NCBI RefSeq assembly: GCF_021130785.1 | Contig: NC_060213.1 | Location: 99,068,501 to 99,132,500 of the forward strand | Source: Homalodisca vitripennis | Taxonomy: Eukaryota > Arthropoda > Insecta > Hemiptera > Cicadellidae | Direction: 5' to 3' | Length of the DNA: 64,000 bases | Shown: positions 10,545-22,599 of the stretch, piece after piece | How the letters are laid out: every line of letters begins with the position of its first letter | Position numbering within the stretch: the stretch's first letter is position 1 | The notes under the pieces: generated by a model | The model's database searches: none | Told to the model about the DNA's origin: nothing | What the model saw: only the letters and a program-made list of their open reading frames with translations | Translations under genes and position numbers: made by a program

Positions 10545-11408
10545 TTAATTATAAAATTCTATTTTTACTTCTGAAAGGCGTTTTGTTTTGATATTTGAGA
10601 TATTTTTAATTTGAGAGCCAAAAGGATCCCAATCCGCGTTGGGGAGGTTAAAATCGCCCAACAACAGGATAGGTTCAAAATTTTTAGAGGTGAGGAGCAG
10701 CTCTTCGACAATTGAGGCAAAATCAAAGTATTGGCTTGAGGGCATGTTAGGTGGAAGGTAGACTCCGCCGACCAGCATCCGATGGATAGATGATAATTTG
10801 ACAGTAGCAAAACCACATTCTACAGATCTATTCTTTGGCATGTTTTCTTGGGATAACATGTTGTCCTTTATTGCAAGCAAAACACCTCCCCCGCTAACTT
10901 TAGATGAGGTCAGTTCTGAACGATCACAACGAAATATATTATAATTTTTCAAACCAAGCTCAGCACTACAAATGTCGGCAGATAAATTAGTTTTAACCAG
11001 TATATAATATATCATAATTATGGCAGACAAATATTGATTTTTTCAATGAGGTAAACTTTGTCCTTAAGCCGTTGAAATTTTGGAAATAGAGTTCCAAAGC
11101 TGACTGGTTTACTCCAGCATTTTCTAGTTTTTTGGCTCGAAAGTAGTTATACAGGGTAATCCTTTCAAGTAACGTATAATGATGTTACTTTCCCCATTCA
11201 TCCTGCGTCTCCCCAGTTCATCCCACAGCTTTTTAAGATATTGCCGTTCCTTCATGGGGCGATCTCTCGATATAGAAATGTCAGAGAGGGCGGGATCAAC
11301 GTCAGAAATTGCCTCCTTAGAGAAGCCGCTAACGAACTGCATCGCGTCTTCTACCGAACAAAAAACAACTTTCAGTGGTCTATCTTTATCTTTTAATGGC
11401 TTGCCCAA
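10545..11408 (-). pseudogene. LINE-3 fragment: end of ORF1 and start of endonuclease ORF2
   Basis: Read on the minus strand, 11,408-11,124 encodes a Gag-like ORF1 tail: PLKVVFCSVEDA, then DRPMKERQYLKKLWDEL, NIIIRYLKGLP and a stop. The next frame (11,030-10,545) is an APE endonuclease start: SGGGVLLAIK, GGVYLPPN, LLLGDFNLPNADW. RT and everything downstream are missing. It belongs to a different LINE family from LINE-1 and LINE-2, since ORF1 lacks an esterase here and the endonuclease motifs differ. Unit B at about 30,160-30,350 has no such insert. In unit A, diverged copies of that stretch flank the fragment on both sides (about 10,388-10,540 and 11,445-11,600). Confidence 0.8.
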
Positions 11409-11759
11409 ACTGAAAATTTTTAGGCTTTTTTACATCGGCCTGAAAATTTACATCGGCGGATTAACTTCGGTTGACGTTAGTTTTTTTTTCTTTTATAATT
11501 ATTTCTTAATTATTTGTCATTGCCCATGTTTAATTGATTTCCGCATTTATTATACACAGGTTTTCTTTTACTATATGTAAACTTTAATACACAAAATAAT
11601 TTAACTTTTCTTTCTAAAAAATATTTTGAGTTGAGATTTAATTTAATTAATTTTTATTATAATTAGTTGTTATATATTATTGATTTATTTATATATTATT
11701 TACTTATACAATGTTATTTTTATATTATTGTTTTTATCATTTGTTATTTGTTGTTTAAA

Positions 11760-11890
11760 ACACTTTTCTCATCGTGTTAGGTTATTTATTGAATATTACT
11801 AACAAATTCTTCTGTAAATTTATTATTTCTGAGTTTAAAAAGTCACTCACCACTAATTAATAATTTCGTCTCCAGGCGCTATTGACGCGG
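11760..11890 (+). repeat. Left arm of an inverted pair
   Basis: This arm runs from GTGTTAGGTTATTTATTG through AGTCACTCACCACTAATTAA to GTCTCCAGGCGC. Its reverse complement recurs at 13,806-13,925. Homology may continue outward into AT-rich sequence on both sides. Unit B has the left arm at about 33,000-33,120 but no comparable right arm. Confidence 0.75.
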
Positions 11891-13805
11891 ATTCATTACA
11901 TGAATGTATTGCAAAAACTGCCTCGCAATTAATGGAGGCAAAATAGTATGTATATGGAATGGAATGGCATTATTATTTATCATGCCACCAAATCTTGATA
12001 CAAATTATGGAAACTAGTTATTCTTGTTTTAGTCTTTAATTTTTTAAATTTTAAAATATTGATTTGTTACATTGCTACAGTTACATTATTTTAATGTTAG
12101 TTCTTTACAGTTTATTACTTGTTATAGGCCTTTTCTTCTTCATAGTTTATACAACTATAATTGTTATTATTATTTTAATATTGTCACTATTGTTACCTAG
12201 TACATGATTTTATACTATTAGCGATGCCAAACAAATAGTTATTATTACCTATTGTCAGTTTTGTATTTGGAAAGTTGTATATAATCATTAAGCTGGAAAT
12301 AATATTAGGCTTTAAAATTGAATTCAATTTTAAAAATTAAATTGTACTCAAAAATTGTTGTGTGGAAGTTTGAAATATTCTGCTGTTGGACTGGAAATGC
12401 TTTAAACCTTCCGGAGGGATATTTTCTGTTGAGTAGTTTTCTAGCACGCGCCCTGTGAGCCGCATTGTGATCTGTGGCGCTTAGGTATTAATATGTTTGC
12501 TTGAATAAAGAGTTTTAAACTTAAACATTCTTGGGCACAACTCCTCAATAATGGATATTTTTGAGAGTTGACATAAACGATATGTAAATCAGCTATAAGT
12601 TGGAAAATACAATAACTGTCGTTATTATAGAACAATTAATTGGCATTTAGCATTTGTTACTAGGGTGTTCACCGGATATGTCCAAATCAGCCTATACTGA
12701 CCCCTCATTCAAGTTAATGTCATACTGGGTAGAATGGCAAAATATAGTCTTCAATATACGTGGAAGTTAGGTTATAAGTTAGTAGGCTATATACTACAAT
12801 AAAATATAATACTTGCTAACTTTTGTAACGTATGAACTGACACAGAACTCTAAACCATAAGTTCTCATTTAATTAAAGCAGGAAGACATTTTATGACAAA
12901 AATTGTATTTTACCAGTCTAACAATACATATGAAGTAAAAGTTACTGAATTTTTTCTTATGCTATGATTACTCTTAAGTCACTTAGCTATTGTTATTTAG
13001 AGAATCATGAACGTTGTTCTTAGGCTGTTGCAAAAATAAACATTCTGTATATCTATCTTTTTTAATTTTTAATTCCTACCTATCCTGGGGCGTAAAATTG
13101 AAGTAATGCCCTGGAACCTAATAACCGTACTCGACTTACAAACAACCGCTTATGTCGGAGATTAAAGGGTCCTCCTTTAAAGCTAACATTGATTAGCGTT
13201 TACGGATATACAGCATGGTATTTTGTACATAAAGAATTTACATAGGTGATACTAACTTACTGTCTAATTTATAATTTTCTATACTATTCAAAATTTTATA
13301 TATAATTTATTTACAAGTAAATTAAGTTACAAATTACATATGTAATAATAAAAGGTTTCCAAAGAACGTTATAGGAAATTTGAATGCTGCTTACTAAGGA
13401 AGGTAAATTTAGATGAATATAACATTCGCCATTTCAAATCAAATAACTGCATCATTTACACTGGGAAAACGAATAAGAATATATTTTTAAGAAATTAGTA
13501 CAGACGGTTTTATTAATATAGAACTTGAAAGTGAATGGAGATAGCTTAAGAAACGTTTAATACGTCATTTAAAAATAGGATAGTCTTTGTGGGCTCGTAA
13601 TAATGGTTACTACATGTATTACATGTATTTAATATATAAATATTGTATGTAACTAATATGTGGCGTAATACAAGGATGACTATTTCGCATCAGTTATATC
13701 AATATTTACTGACATGGTAAATAATTATGCTATTCGATTTTATATCCATACAAGTTTCCTTCAATAAAGGTGAGGTAATATCTGCAACACACTCATGTAA
13801 AGCAA

Positions 13806-13925
13806 TCCTCGTCAAAAGCGCCTGGAGACAAAATTATTAATCAGTGGTGAGTGACTTTATAAACTCAGAAAATAAGGAATTCACAGAAGAATCTGTGAAT
13901 AATACTCGATAAATAACCTACTGTA
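13806..13925 (-). repeat. Right arm of the inverted pair
   Basis: It carries GCGCCTGGAGAC..ATTATTAATCAGTGGTGAGTGACTTTATAAACTCAGAAA, the reverse complement of the left arm about 1.9 kb away, at roughly 85-90% by eye. The pair could be terminal arms of a decayed element filling the space between. Confidence 0.72.
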
Positions 13926-14046
13926 CTAAGTTATATATTTATATAATTATAAGTTATATATTATATTTATTTAAACAACAAGAAAAAAAAAACCATAAAA
14001 TAAAATCAATAATTTTAAAAAAAATATTGAATAAATAACTAATATA

Positions 14047-14998
14047 CAGGGTGATTCAAAAAGAATACCACAACTTTAGAAATGTATAACTCTTCAGAGA
14101 ATAAAAGGAAAGCTAAGCACTATATTTCTGCGAATTAAGGAAGCTGTACAGTTTTATTTAGTTGCTCATTTGTTCACGTGAGGCGCTTTTGACAAGGCGT
14201 GAGCGTCAGTTGATGGCTAAGATAGCGACTGCTAAACAGAAAGCTTTTTGTGTTATTAAGTACGGCAGAAGTCAATCGACTACAGTTGTCCATTGTGCAT
14301 TTCTAACTAAGTATGGTGTTCAACCTCCTGGTAGGTGGTGTATCAAACCTTGGTATACACAGTTTATAGAGAATGGGTGTTTGTGCAAAGGGAAAAGTTG
14401 TGGACGGCCGCGCACGAATGATGAAATGTAGCACGCATACAGCAAGCAAATGCTTGAAAATGTTACGAACTTTCGCAGCCCAGGTAAATCAACTCGAAGA
14501 GTTAGCAGAGAGCTGCAACTTCCACAAACAACTGTATAGAGATTCCTACAAAAAGGCTACTAATGAAACCTTATAGTCTGAAATTGGTTCAAGCACTTTC
14601 TGCAGCTGATAAGATCAAAAGAATCGGAAGCAGATGAATCTTTCATTTCGAAGATTGTGTTTAGTGATAAAGCTACTTTCCACATTAACTGGAAAGACGA
14701 CCGGCACAATGTCCGTATATGGGGCACTGATAATCTGCGGGAGAAAAATTGAGCATGAACGTGATTCACGTATGGTGAACGTTTTTTTGTGCAATTTCAG
14801 CCAATAAAGTTTTAGGTCTCTTTTTCTTCGAAGGTGCTACTGTAACTGGGCTACGGTATCTGGAGATGTTGGGGAATTGGTTGTTAATTCAGCTCGAACA
14901 AGAAGCGCAACAATTCAAATTTCAGCAGGATGGAGCGTTAACACATTGGCACTTACTTTTCCGTGACTACCTTACCGTCACCTAACTGAGGCAATGGA
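14047..14998 (+). pseudogene. Decayed Tc1/mariner transposase
   Basis: The left end starts CAGGGTGATTCAAAAAG directly after TA, as mariner-type termini do. The best frame (14,162-14,431) has the N-terminal helix-turn-helix region: KQKAFCVIKYGRSQS, then IENGCLCKGKSCGRPR. Shifted frames continue with STRRVSRELQLPQTTVW, IVFSDKATFHI (first Asp box, E changed to K), NVRIWGT and a trace of QQDGA near 14,930. The sequence then ends with no second terminal repeat, so the C-terminus with the last catalytic Asp is lost. Unit B lacks the element near 34,400. It is a distant relative of the 42.6-kb element. Confidence 0.85.
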
Positions 14999-16365
14999 TG
15001 CCTGTATTAACAAAAAGTATAAACTTTACACAAAATATATGTCTTAAATAATGTAATATAATGCTAAATTGCACTAATGTGTAATGCGTTTGATTTCTAT
15101 CAGCATTTTATTGTGGTCTTTCTTGGTGCAATCAGAAATGCAGTATAGGCTACTTTATGTGTTGCAAACAATCGGAATTGTTTGGCGTTATGCAATACGT
15201 TATATAGGTAAAAGGTCAGGATCTGAAAGCAACTGGATATATCATATCTCCTTGCAATGGGCTGGGAACAGCTGTATTACGCAAAACAACAATAATCACT
15301 CTGTTATAGGTATCTTTGTCGCCTTTACCTAAGATTTCCATGCTTGGCGCTCAAATTTTGTATGACAGATAAGTTTTGATAGTTTTATTTTTTAAATTGA
15401 GTTGATGTTGTACCAGACTGGATGTTATAACGTTTCCCTACTGAGTAGTTTCAATTAGTTATATCCTATATGTTCTGTTCTTATAAGGCCATCAAATATA
15501 TAAACGCATTAATAATGTGTCACACTATACAAAACCGAAACAGTGAGCAAATGATGAGCAAATGTTATATTATGAGAGCATTCACACATGCGCTGCCCTG
15601 GTGACGTGTGAGGACGTGTGACAATGCCACCCAGACGTGGCTGTTTCCGTGAAGACAAGTTCATTCGAGGTCTCTGTAACTCCGCTTAGTATTTCGTTAC
15701 ACAAGACGGAGACTAAGAACTAATGCTGTGCCTTTTCTTGTGACGTTGCTGTCAGGTATGGAAGCACACTCTGATGTTCCTGTGATGTTGACATATTATC
15801 AGCTAGTGTAAATAGGACCATTGTGGCTGTACAAACAGCTGTACATGCATCAAAACTCCATGAAGAATGTTAGTTAAATCTACAACTTTACCTCCGCCTG
15901 TGAACAGTGCACCTGATGGATTCTCATTATTGCAGTTATCCTGGTATATTTAAACCTTGATATACAATTTTCATGTGTAAAATATTCATAAGGAAACAAA
16001 CAGGTTAAGGAATATTTATACTCAAAAGCAAGCTTTTCATTTTATTTTAGTATTATTTAAACCTGAACACTTTCTTTAAATCCTTACACATTAAAGAATA
16101 ACTAGGAACTCAATACCATCAACTAACCTGCATAGTTTTTGCAATCTTTTAATTTGTTTGAGTTTATATTAATGTAAAAAGAATGTTAATTTAAAGACAA
16201 ACAGAATACTTGTACATGCAATAATTAAGTAAAATCAACATAATTTCAATGTTATCATAACGTAAAATCTGTATTAATGATTTTTTAAAGCTTATTTATT
16301 TATTGATTTATTTTATGATTAATTTTCACACAACGTAGAAAATGAATGTTAGTGTATTTTTCTCT
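14999..16365. other. Non-coding spacer of unit A with a better-conserved block
   Basis: It corresponds to unit B 34,440-35,790. The part at about 15,560-15,910 (unit B 34,985-35,350) is GC-richer and better conserved by eye than its surroundings. It contains a 22-codon frame, MPPRRGC... to a TAG, that unit B keeps with a few replacements. I cannot assign a function; it could be an exon, an RNA or a slowly diverging repeat. Confidence 0.55.
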
Positions 16366-18385
16366 CACTTCAAATAAAATAAAATCAAATCTGTGTTATA
16401 GCTGAGACAATAATACATCGTATGGCAAACGTTAATTAATAATAATATCCTAGTCATTCATACTATAATACACATAGAGACATGAAATGTTTACAATAAA
16501 CCTCTTTCATTCATCGCCAATGCAACCCACATCGAACAGCGGTGTCAGTTTTCTAATTGGGGGGCCTCCCAGTTGAAAGCCAAAAACTCACCTGCATTAT
16601 AAAATGCTTGAGACACCAAGAAGCGCTTTAGGCGAGTCTTAAACGCCTTTGGCTTTGGAGCATCTTTGATTGAATTGGGCAGTCTGTAGAGGAATTGAAC
16701 ACCCGCTTGTGAAGGCAGGCGTTCATAAACCACTATTCTGTGTCTACCAGTTCGGTAGTTTGCTCTGCCACGTGTCTCATACATGTGGATGTCTTGGCCT
16801 CTGGTTAAGGTACATTTATTCACACAAAACATAGTTGTTTCCAATATGTAGACACATGGCAGAGTCAACAGCTGTAATTTCTTGAAAACTTGCCTGCACG
16901 ACTCTCTGAATTATATTTTTTCTATGATTTGAATTGCTTTTTTTGGAGTCTGAAAACTCTTTGGAACTGAGTGTTAGCGCAAGCTCCCCAAAGGATCACT
17001 CCATAGGCCAGGTGGGAGTATATCAAGCCATAATACGCCGTAATCAGTACCTGACTCGGGCAGTATTTTTCCAAAGACCTCAGAACAAAGATGCCTGAGC
17101 AGATTTTGGCGCAAACATGAACAATTTGCACATTCCACGTCAGTCCTCGATCATGGCACATTCCAAGGAATTTTGAAGAGTAGACTTCGTCCTGTGTGGA
17201 GTCAGCCATCAATATGGCAGGTCCAGTAGTATCATTTGCAAACTGCACTGTTCTTCCATGCAGAAACGATGATTGTATGTCGTTGACATAAAGCAGGAAA
17301 AGGACCGGACAGAGGATAGAACCCTGGGGTACTCCATAGCTAAGATCTATTGGTTTGGATGATGTATTTGATATCTGGTCAACTTGGGATCTGTGGCTTA
17401 GAAATGAGCTAAGCCATTTAAAAGGCACGCCTCGAATGCCGTGGGACTCAAGTTTGTCAAGCAGTATAATTATCGTGGTCAACGCAGTCGAATGCTTTGG
17501 ACAGATCCAGGAACACACTCATTGTGTGGTTCCGACATTCAATCCCCTCTACAATCATATCAACAACACCAACGACTGCGTTCCCCCCTTCTGAACCCAA
17601 ACTGTTCATTTGAGAGCTGATTGTATTTGTCCAAAAAGTGAAGCATTCTTATAAGAAAAAGCTTTTCAAAAATGTTGCTGGATACTGGCAAAATTGAGAC
17701 AGGCCGGTAGTTATGTGTAGAGGCTGGGTCGTCTTTCTTTTAAATTGGAACAAATTTTGCAATTGTAAGGAGAGAGGGGAACACTCCTGTTTGAAATGAA
17801 TAATGTACTAATTCAGTTAAGGGTTACACTAAATGCTTGCAGCATTTTTAAATGAGCCATGGAGACATCAGATTGAGGTCGTTTGACTTTTTGGCTGGGA
17901 GCTGCTGGACAATTAGGTAAAGCTCATCCTCAACAACAGGCGCAACACCGTTGATGCTGCTGGGCTTTGCCCTCGCGAGGGGCGTACTTTAGGGTCAGAT
18001 GGCCGTGGACCTTGACCGTCAGCAACGGATGCGAAGAAGTCGTTAAACCGATTAGCAATCTCAGTTTCATCCTCCACAAGCCTATCCCAAACTTTAATTT
18101 TCATTTGTTTGTGTGCATTTGTTTTATTGTTTATGGTGCCCCAAATTGCTTTAGAAAACGTTTTTGAAGAGAGAATTGATTTGGAGACATCGAGTGCTTT
18201 CGCAACTTGGATCACTTTCTTATATACTTCTATATAATTCCTGAAAAAATATTTGGAACTGTTCATTAGAAGTGTTTTTATAAATTTCGGACATAAATTT
18301 CAGTTTCTCTCTAGAAACTAAAATTCCTGGTGTGATCAAACATTAATTGTTTTTGTTGGGCAGCAGGTGTTAACGTGGAAATTAA

Positions 18386-21300
18386 GGGGATTCTGGACAC
18401 ACATTTGGCCAAAAATGTCAAATTATTACATTGTTTTTTTCAATTTATTTTTGCTCCCTGGACATTTCTGTACAAGAAAACATTAGGTTTTAGTGTTTTT
18501 GGGCCTTATTTCCTAAAGAAAAATTAAATTTTCATTAGGTAATACACAGGCGTCAGCGGCAACAACGTTGGCTATTTCTTGCCCACTGAAAAATCCTCTA
18601 ATATTATTATCTATGCACACATTATAGTATGGCTACTAATATACATTTTTTATTTTACATGCCTTTGAAGTTTGTATTGATTCTCTGTCAGCTGTCATAG
18701 ATCAGAAAGAAAAAAAAACTGTGTACTATAATATTATTGTTTTGATTGACAGTTGTTCCTAGTTACACTCAAGATTATTATTACAGTATATTCTTCTTTA
18801 TTTTTATTTGGAAAAATGGGCAGGGTAAAGAAACAAAAACTAAATATGAAGAAGAGAAATTTAGAGAAAATAAGAAGAAGGTGGGGAAGTGAAAAACACA
18901 GTGGTGATGATGAACTAATGGCAGGTGAAGGCAGTTCTAGACCTAGTGTTGAAAGTGTAGCTTCAACTAGTGGTTTTATCTCAAGGCCTAATCCTCAAAG
19001 TGCTTTAGATTATAGCATTCCAGCTTCTTCATCAAGTTATAATGAGGTTAGTAATAAGCCTACTGGATTTGCTCTTTATACTAGCTACAAGGAAAACATT
19101 GACATTAGTGATGATGGGCCCCAGTATGGATTTATAGATTTGAAAATATTGACAGAATAGCTGGCATCTTTTCCATGTAACAATTGTTATTGTGAAACTC
19201 TGGAAGTCATCCATGTAGATAAAAAGTCAGTTTTTGGAAATCCCATACAAATGACATGTTCTACTTGCGTGTGTAAGTACGCTTCCGACGTCTTCTACGC
19301 TAACCAATAATGAATCTCCCCAAAAAGTGTTCGATATAAATCGTAGAGTAGTAAAAGCTTTTACATCAATGGGGAAGGGTCACAGGGCCTTAGATATCTT
19401 TTGCATGACCATGAATATGAAACCAATGGACTTCAAGACTTTTTATTCTCATATAAAAGTCTTACACCAGTCTTTTAGGCAAGAAGTGAACCAATCGCTT
19501 ATGAGCGCTAGAAATGAAGTAAAGAAATTTTATGGAGAAATTGACAACCCAAGTACCATCATAGACATAACTGTCAGTTATAATGGTACTTAGCAAAAAA
19601 GGGGATTTACCTCCAAGTACGGTATTGGTTGTTGTATAGAGGTACTCACGGGACTTGTCATAGACTTTGAAGTACTCTCTAAGTTTTGCAATCAATGCGT
19701 TAAAATGAAGCGAAAAACTAAAAATTGTCCTGACACTTTTCAAAACTGGTACGAAGTACATAAACCAACATGTAACCAAAACTATGTCGGATCTTCACCA
19801 GGCATGTAGGTGGAGGCTGCGCATCGACTCTTTTCTCGGTCAGAATCCTTTGATTTTCGCTATACCACCCTCGTATCAGATGGTGACGCCAAAACATTAG
19901 TTACCTTGAATGAAAAAAAGGTGTACGGTGATGAAAAAATAGTCAAAGTAGAGTGTATAAATCATGTGGCAAAGAGACTAGGTACTGGGCTGCGTAACTA
20001 AGTCAAAAATAACATCGGGACAAAAACCCCGTTAGGTGGTCGTATGATATATCAAAGATGAAGCAGGGAATATTTGCTACACTAAGCCATTGCAAGTCCA
20101 CTGATAAAAATCCACAGCATCACAACTGTCGTCAGGGAAAGAAATCCTGGTGTTTTTTTTAGCTAGCCATTGCTGAAAATCGATCACCTGAATCGAACAA
20201 AGATCGAATCAAAACCCCATTATCAGAAGCAACAGCAGCTAAAATGGTACCATTACATATAATACTATCCTCAGAAGCTCTACTGACCAGATGCCTGCCA
20301 GGTAGAACTCAAAATGCTAACGAGGCATTGCATAATGTCATATGGTCTAAATGTTCGAAGAACGTGTCCTCAAAAATAAAACTTGAAATAGGCCTATTTG
20401 AGGCCATTAGTGTCTTTAATACAGGATACCTAAAGATGTGTTCCAATTATCAAGAAACATCTGGCATCAAATTAGGTAAGTTTAGTTCTTTGATTGCCAA
20501 AAGATTGGACAAATCCCGTCTTCGACTATCACTGGCCAGAGAAAAAAGAAAAAAACATCGCCTACAGGACAAAATTAAAGCAAGCTCAGATGGAAGAAGA
20601 GGAGAGGATTAAAGAAAAAGAAGGACAGATGTATGGAGCTGGAGAGTTTGAGGCATATCATTTATGTGTTTGTTTATTTTGTTCTAAAATAATGTTACTT
20701 TCCACTCTAAACAAAATAAACATGGTTTCTTATGTAAATGAAAAATTATTTTGAGTATACAGTAGGCCTATGGTAAGAAAGTATTGTTAGTGATAATGGT
20801 AGAAAATTATTGTTTATTGAATTAAATTTATATAGGATAGTTTATGTTTATTTTCTTCAGTTTGTTTCTTTAAAAAAACTAACAAGACTTTAAATATCAT
20901 TTTCCGAAAATCACATTTTACAGCGTTTTGTCAAGAATAGATTTGAATAACTCAGGTAATAAACAAGATATCAAGCTGAAATTTTTGCTTCATGTTCTTG
21001 ATTATATAAAGCAACTTTTTGGGTATAACTAAGTGTCTAGCATTAGTAGATTTTAAAATAAAAATTGGTTTATAATGTGTGCTGATAAAATTGTTTTAAA
21101 CTATTTTCAACCTGTTTAAAAAATAATATATGCATGGTATGGTCAAACAAATACCCAAAAAAGTAGATAGTATCCATGGCTACAAAACGACACAAATTTG
21201 AAGGTGTTAGGTCAAATATTAGTCGAGTTATATCAATATTAAAAAAGTGTTACATTTTGCTGAATAAAAATTTTAAAATGGTACGTATGGTATTTATACG

Positions 21301-21400
21301 TCCTTCCACCACTTAATGTGGGGTTTCTGAACCCAATAAATGTTAAAAAAATACTAAAAGTCTTCTTTCATCAAAAACTAAAAAAGAGTCCAGAATCCCC
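18386..21400 (+). mobile_element. Kolobok/Mutator-like DNA transposon inside LINE-2
   Basis: Both ends carry GGGGATTCTGGAC(A/T)C in inverted orientation (18,386-18,400 and 21,386-21,400). The left end abuts TTAA (18,382-18,385) and the right end abuts ATAA (21,401-21,404), consistent with a decayed 4-bp TTAA duplication, which fits Kolobok better than Mutator (8-10 bp). The element lies between two parts of LINE-2 ORF2, so it is the younger insertion. Length is about 3.0 kb with one transposase gene. The long non-coding flanks hold nothing else I recognise. Confidence 0.82.
18816..20665 (+). pseudogene. Transposase with Mutator-like/Kolobok DDE domain, several stops
   Basis: It opens at the ATG of MGRVKKQKLNMKKR, a basic N-terminus. 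After a Ser-rich stretch comes a Cys pair region (FPCNNCYCET, MTCSTCVCKYA), then the transposase core: NRRVVKAFTSMGKGHRALDIFCMTMNMKP, DITVSYNGT (the usual DGTW has lost its Asp and its Trp is TAG), VSDGDAKTL, VECINHVAKRLGTGLR, and a charged C-terminus ending MYGAGEF in another frame. This set of motifs is widespread in insect and cnidarian transposases annotated as Mutator-like domain. Stops at 19,158-19,160, near 19,309, at 19,591-19,593 and near 19,807, plus frameshifts, show it is dead. Confidence 0.85.
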
Positions 21401-22599
21401 ATAAGAGTTTCGGTTAACAATTTAAACTGTTCCTCAACGGGTTGAGATGAATTTAGAAAATTCCATCTTTCTTTAGAAAGGGAAGCGTTAAGGTGGTGCG
21501 ATGTTTTATGGCCTTATGTCTCTTATTGTTTGTTTAGTTTGGGCCCCCTTATAAGTTGTATCGCACTAATGACGGCCTCTTGGCCGTAGTAGTCATATAT
21601 AGCTGTATTCACCACATAAACTGCGACACTTGGGTGATAGGTGATTATGTAGTCGATTACAGTTTTTGTTGAAGCCGTCACTCTCGTTGGAGATGTGACT
21701 AGCAAATCAAGCTCACATTACCTAAGTAAATCGACCATACGAATTGATGCATTGTGAGTGTTGTCCAACGCGTTGATGTTAAAATCCCCCATAATGACAA
21801 AATTATGACGTTGGTTTGTCAGACATGTCAGTAATTTTTCGAATTTTGAAAGGAATGTGTCTTCGTTTCCACTGGGAGACCTATAAATTCCGATCACAAA
21901 GAATTTTGATGTTTTTTTTTTGTAGTTTCATCCTGACTGCTTCTAAATCTTTTTCGATTGAATCCTGGATCGGAAAGGGGGCAGACGAGAAATTTTGTTT
22001 CAGAAAAATGGCAAGTCCTCCTCCTCTGGAGTGGGATCGGCAATACACGAAAACCAATTTATAATTTGGAATGTTGCACAGTGTGATGTTATCCTTGTTG
22101 AAACCGTTTTCCGTTATTACAAGAAGATCTGCTTTCAGAACCTCGCACATGAATTGGATTTGATCTAATTTGTTGGTTGCAAATATGGAATTTTGTTGAA
22201 GCAGCCTTACGTCCGTTTGTTTGTGAGTTTTTGTGTGTTTCTGATGGTTTTTAGTAGTTAATATTTTCCGCTGATTCAAAGTGGGGTCTCTAAAAACCGA
22301 GTCAATTCCAGCTTGCACAAGATCTGCAGAGCGTCCATTGGTCATCAACGGTGGAGATTTTACTGCCTCCGCGTAGCTGTTGTAAGGCAGCGTCCAAGGC
22401 CCATCAGGACTAAGCGGTACACAGGAAACCGCGACGTCGACAGCCGGCTCCGTGACGACGATTTCCGGAGATTCAGTGATGGAGGCGCTGGTGGTGATGG
22501 AGGCAGTGGTGGTGATGGAGGCGGTGGGGGTGGTGATGAAGACGTCTGTGGTGATGCTGGCGGTGGTGATGGTGACTGGTCAGCAGTGACTAAGCTAGC

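Larger units (their letters stand above)
11430..14046. other. Non-coding spacer of unit A
   Basis: No gene seen. It aligns by eye with unit B from about 32,865 to 34,400 (shared landmarks GGCGCTATTGACG, GTTACTAGGGTG, AATCAGCCTATA, AAACATTCTGTAT). An inverted pair lies within it, described separately. Confidence 0.65.
16545..22348 (-). pseudogene. LINE-2 ORF2: endonuclease and reverse transcriptase, split and decayed
   Basis: The endonuclease comes first on the minus strand: SIFATNKLDQIQF, ITENGFN, SRGGGLAIFLK (22,348-21,881), then a shifted frame with VIMGDFNIN near 21,790 and a degraded IDYIITYHPS block (21,705-21,523). The nested transposon occupies 21,400-18,386. RT resumes with an EIANRFNDFFASV block (18,266-17,913), a QFGFRRG trace near 17,580, then SYGVPQGSILCPVLFLLYVNDI and a damaged catalytic box FAND instead of YADD (17,518-16,922). 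The C-terminal part with YETRGRANYRTGRHR ends at 16,545. Loss of a catalytic aspartate position, frameshifts and stops show inactivity. Confidence 0.85.
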
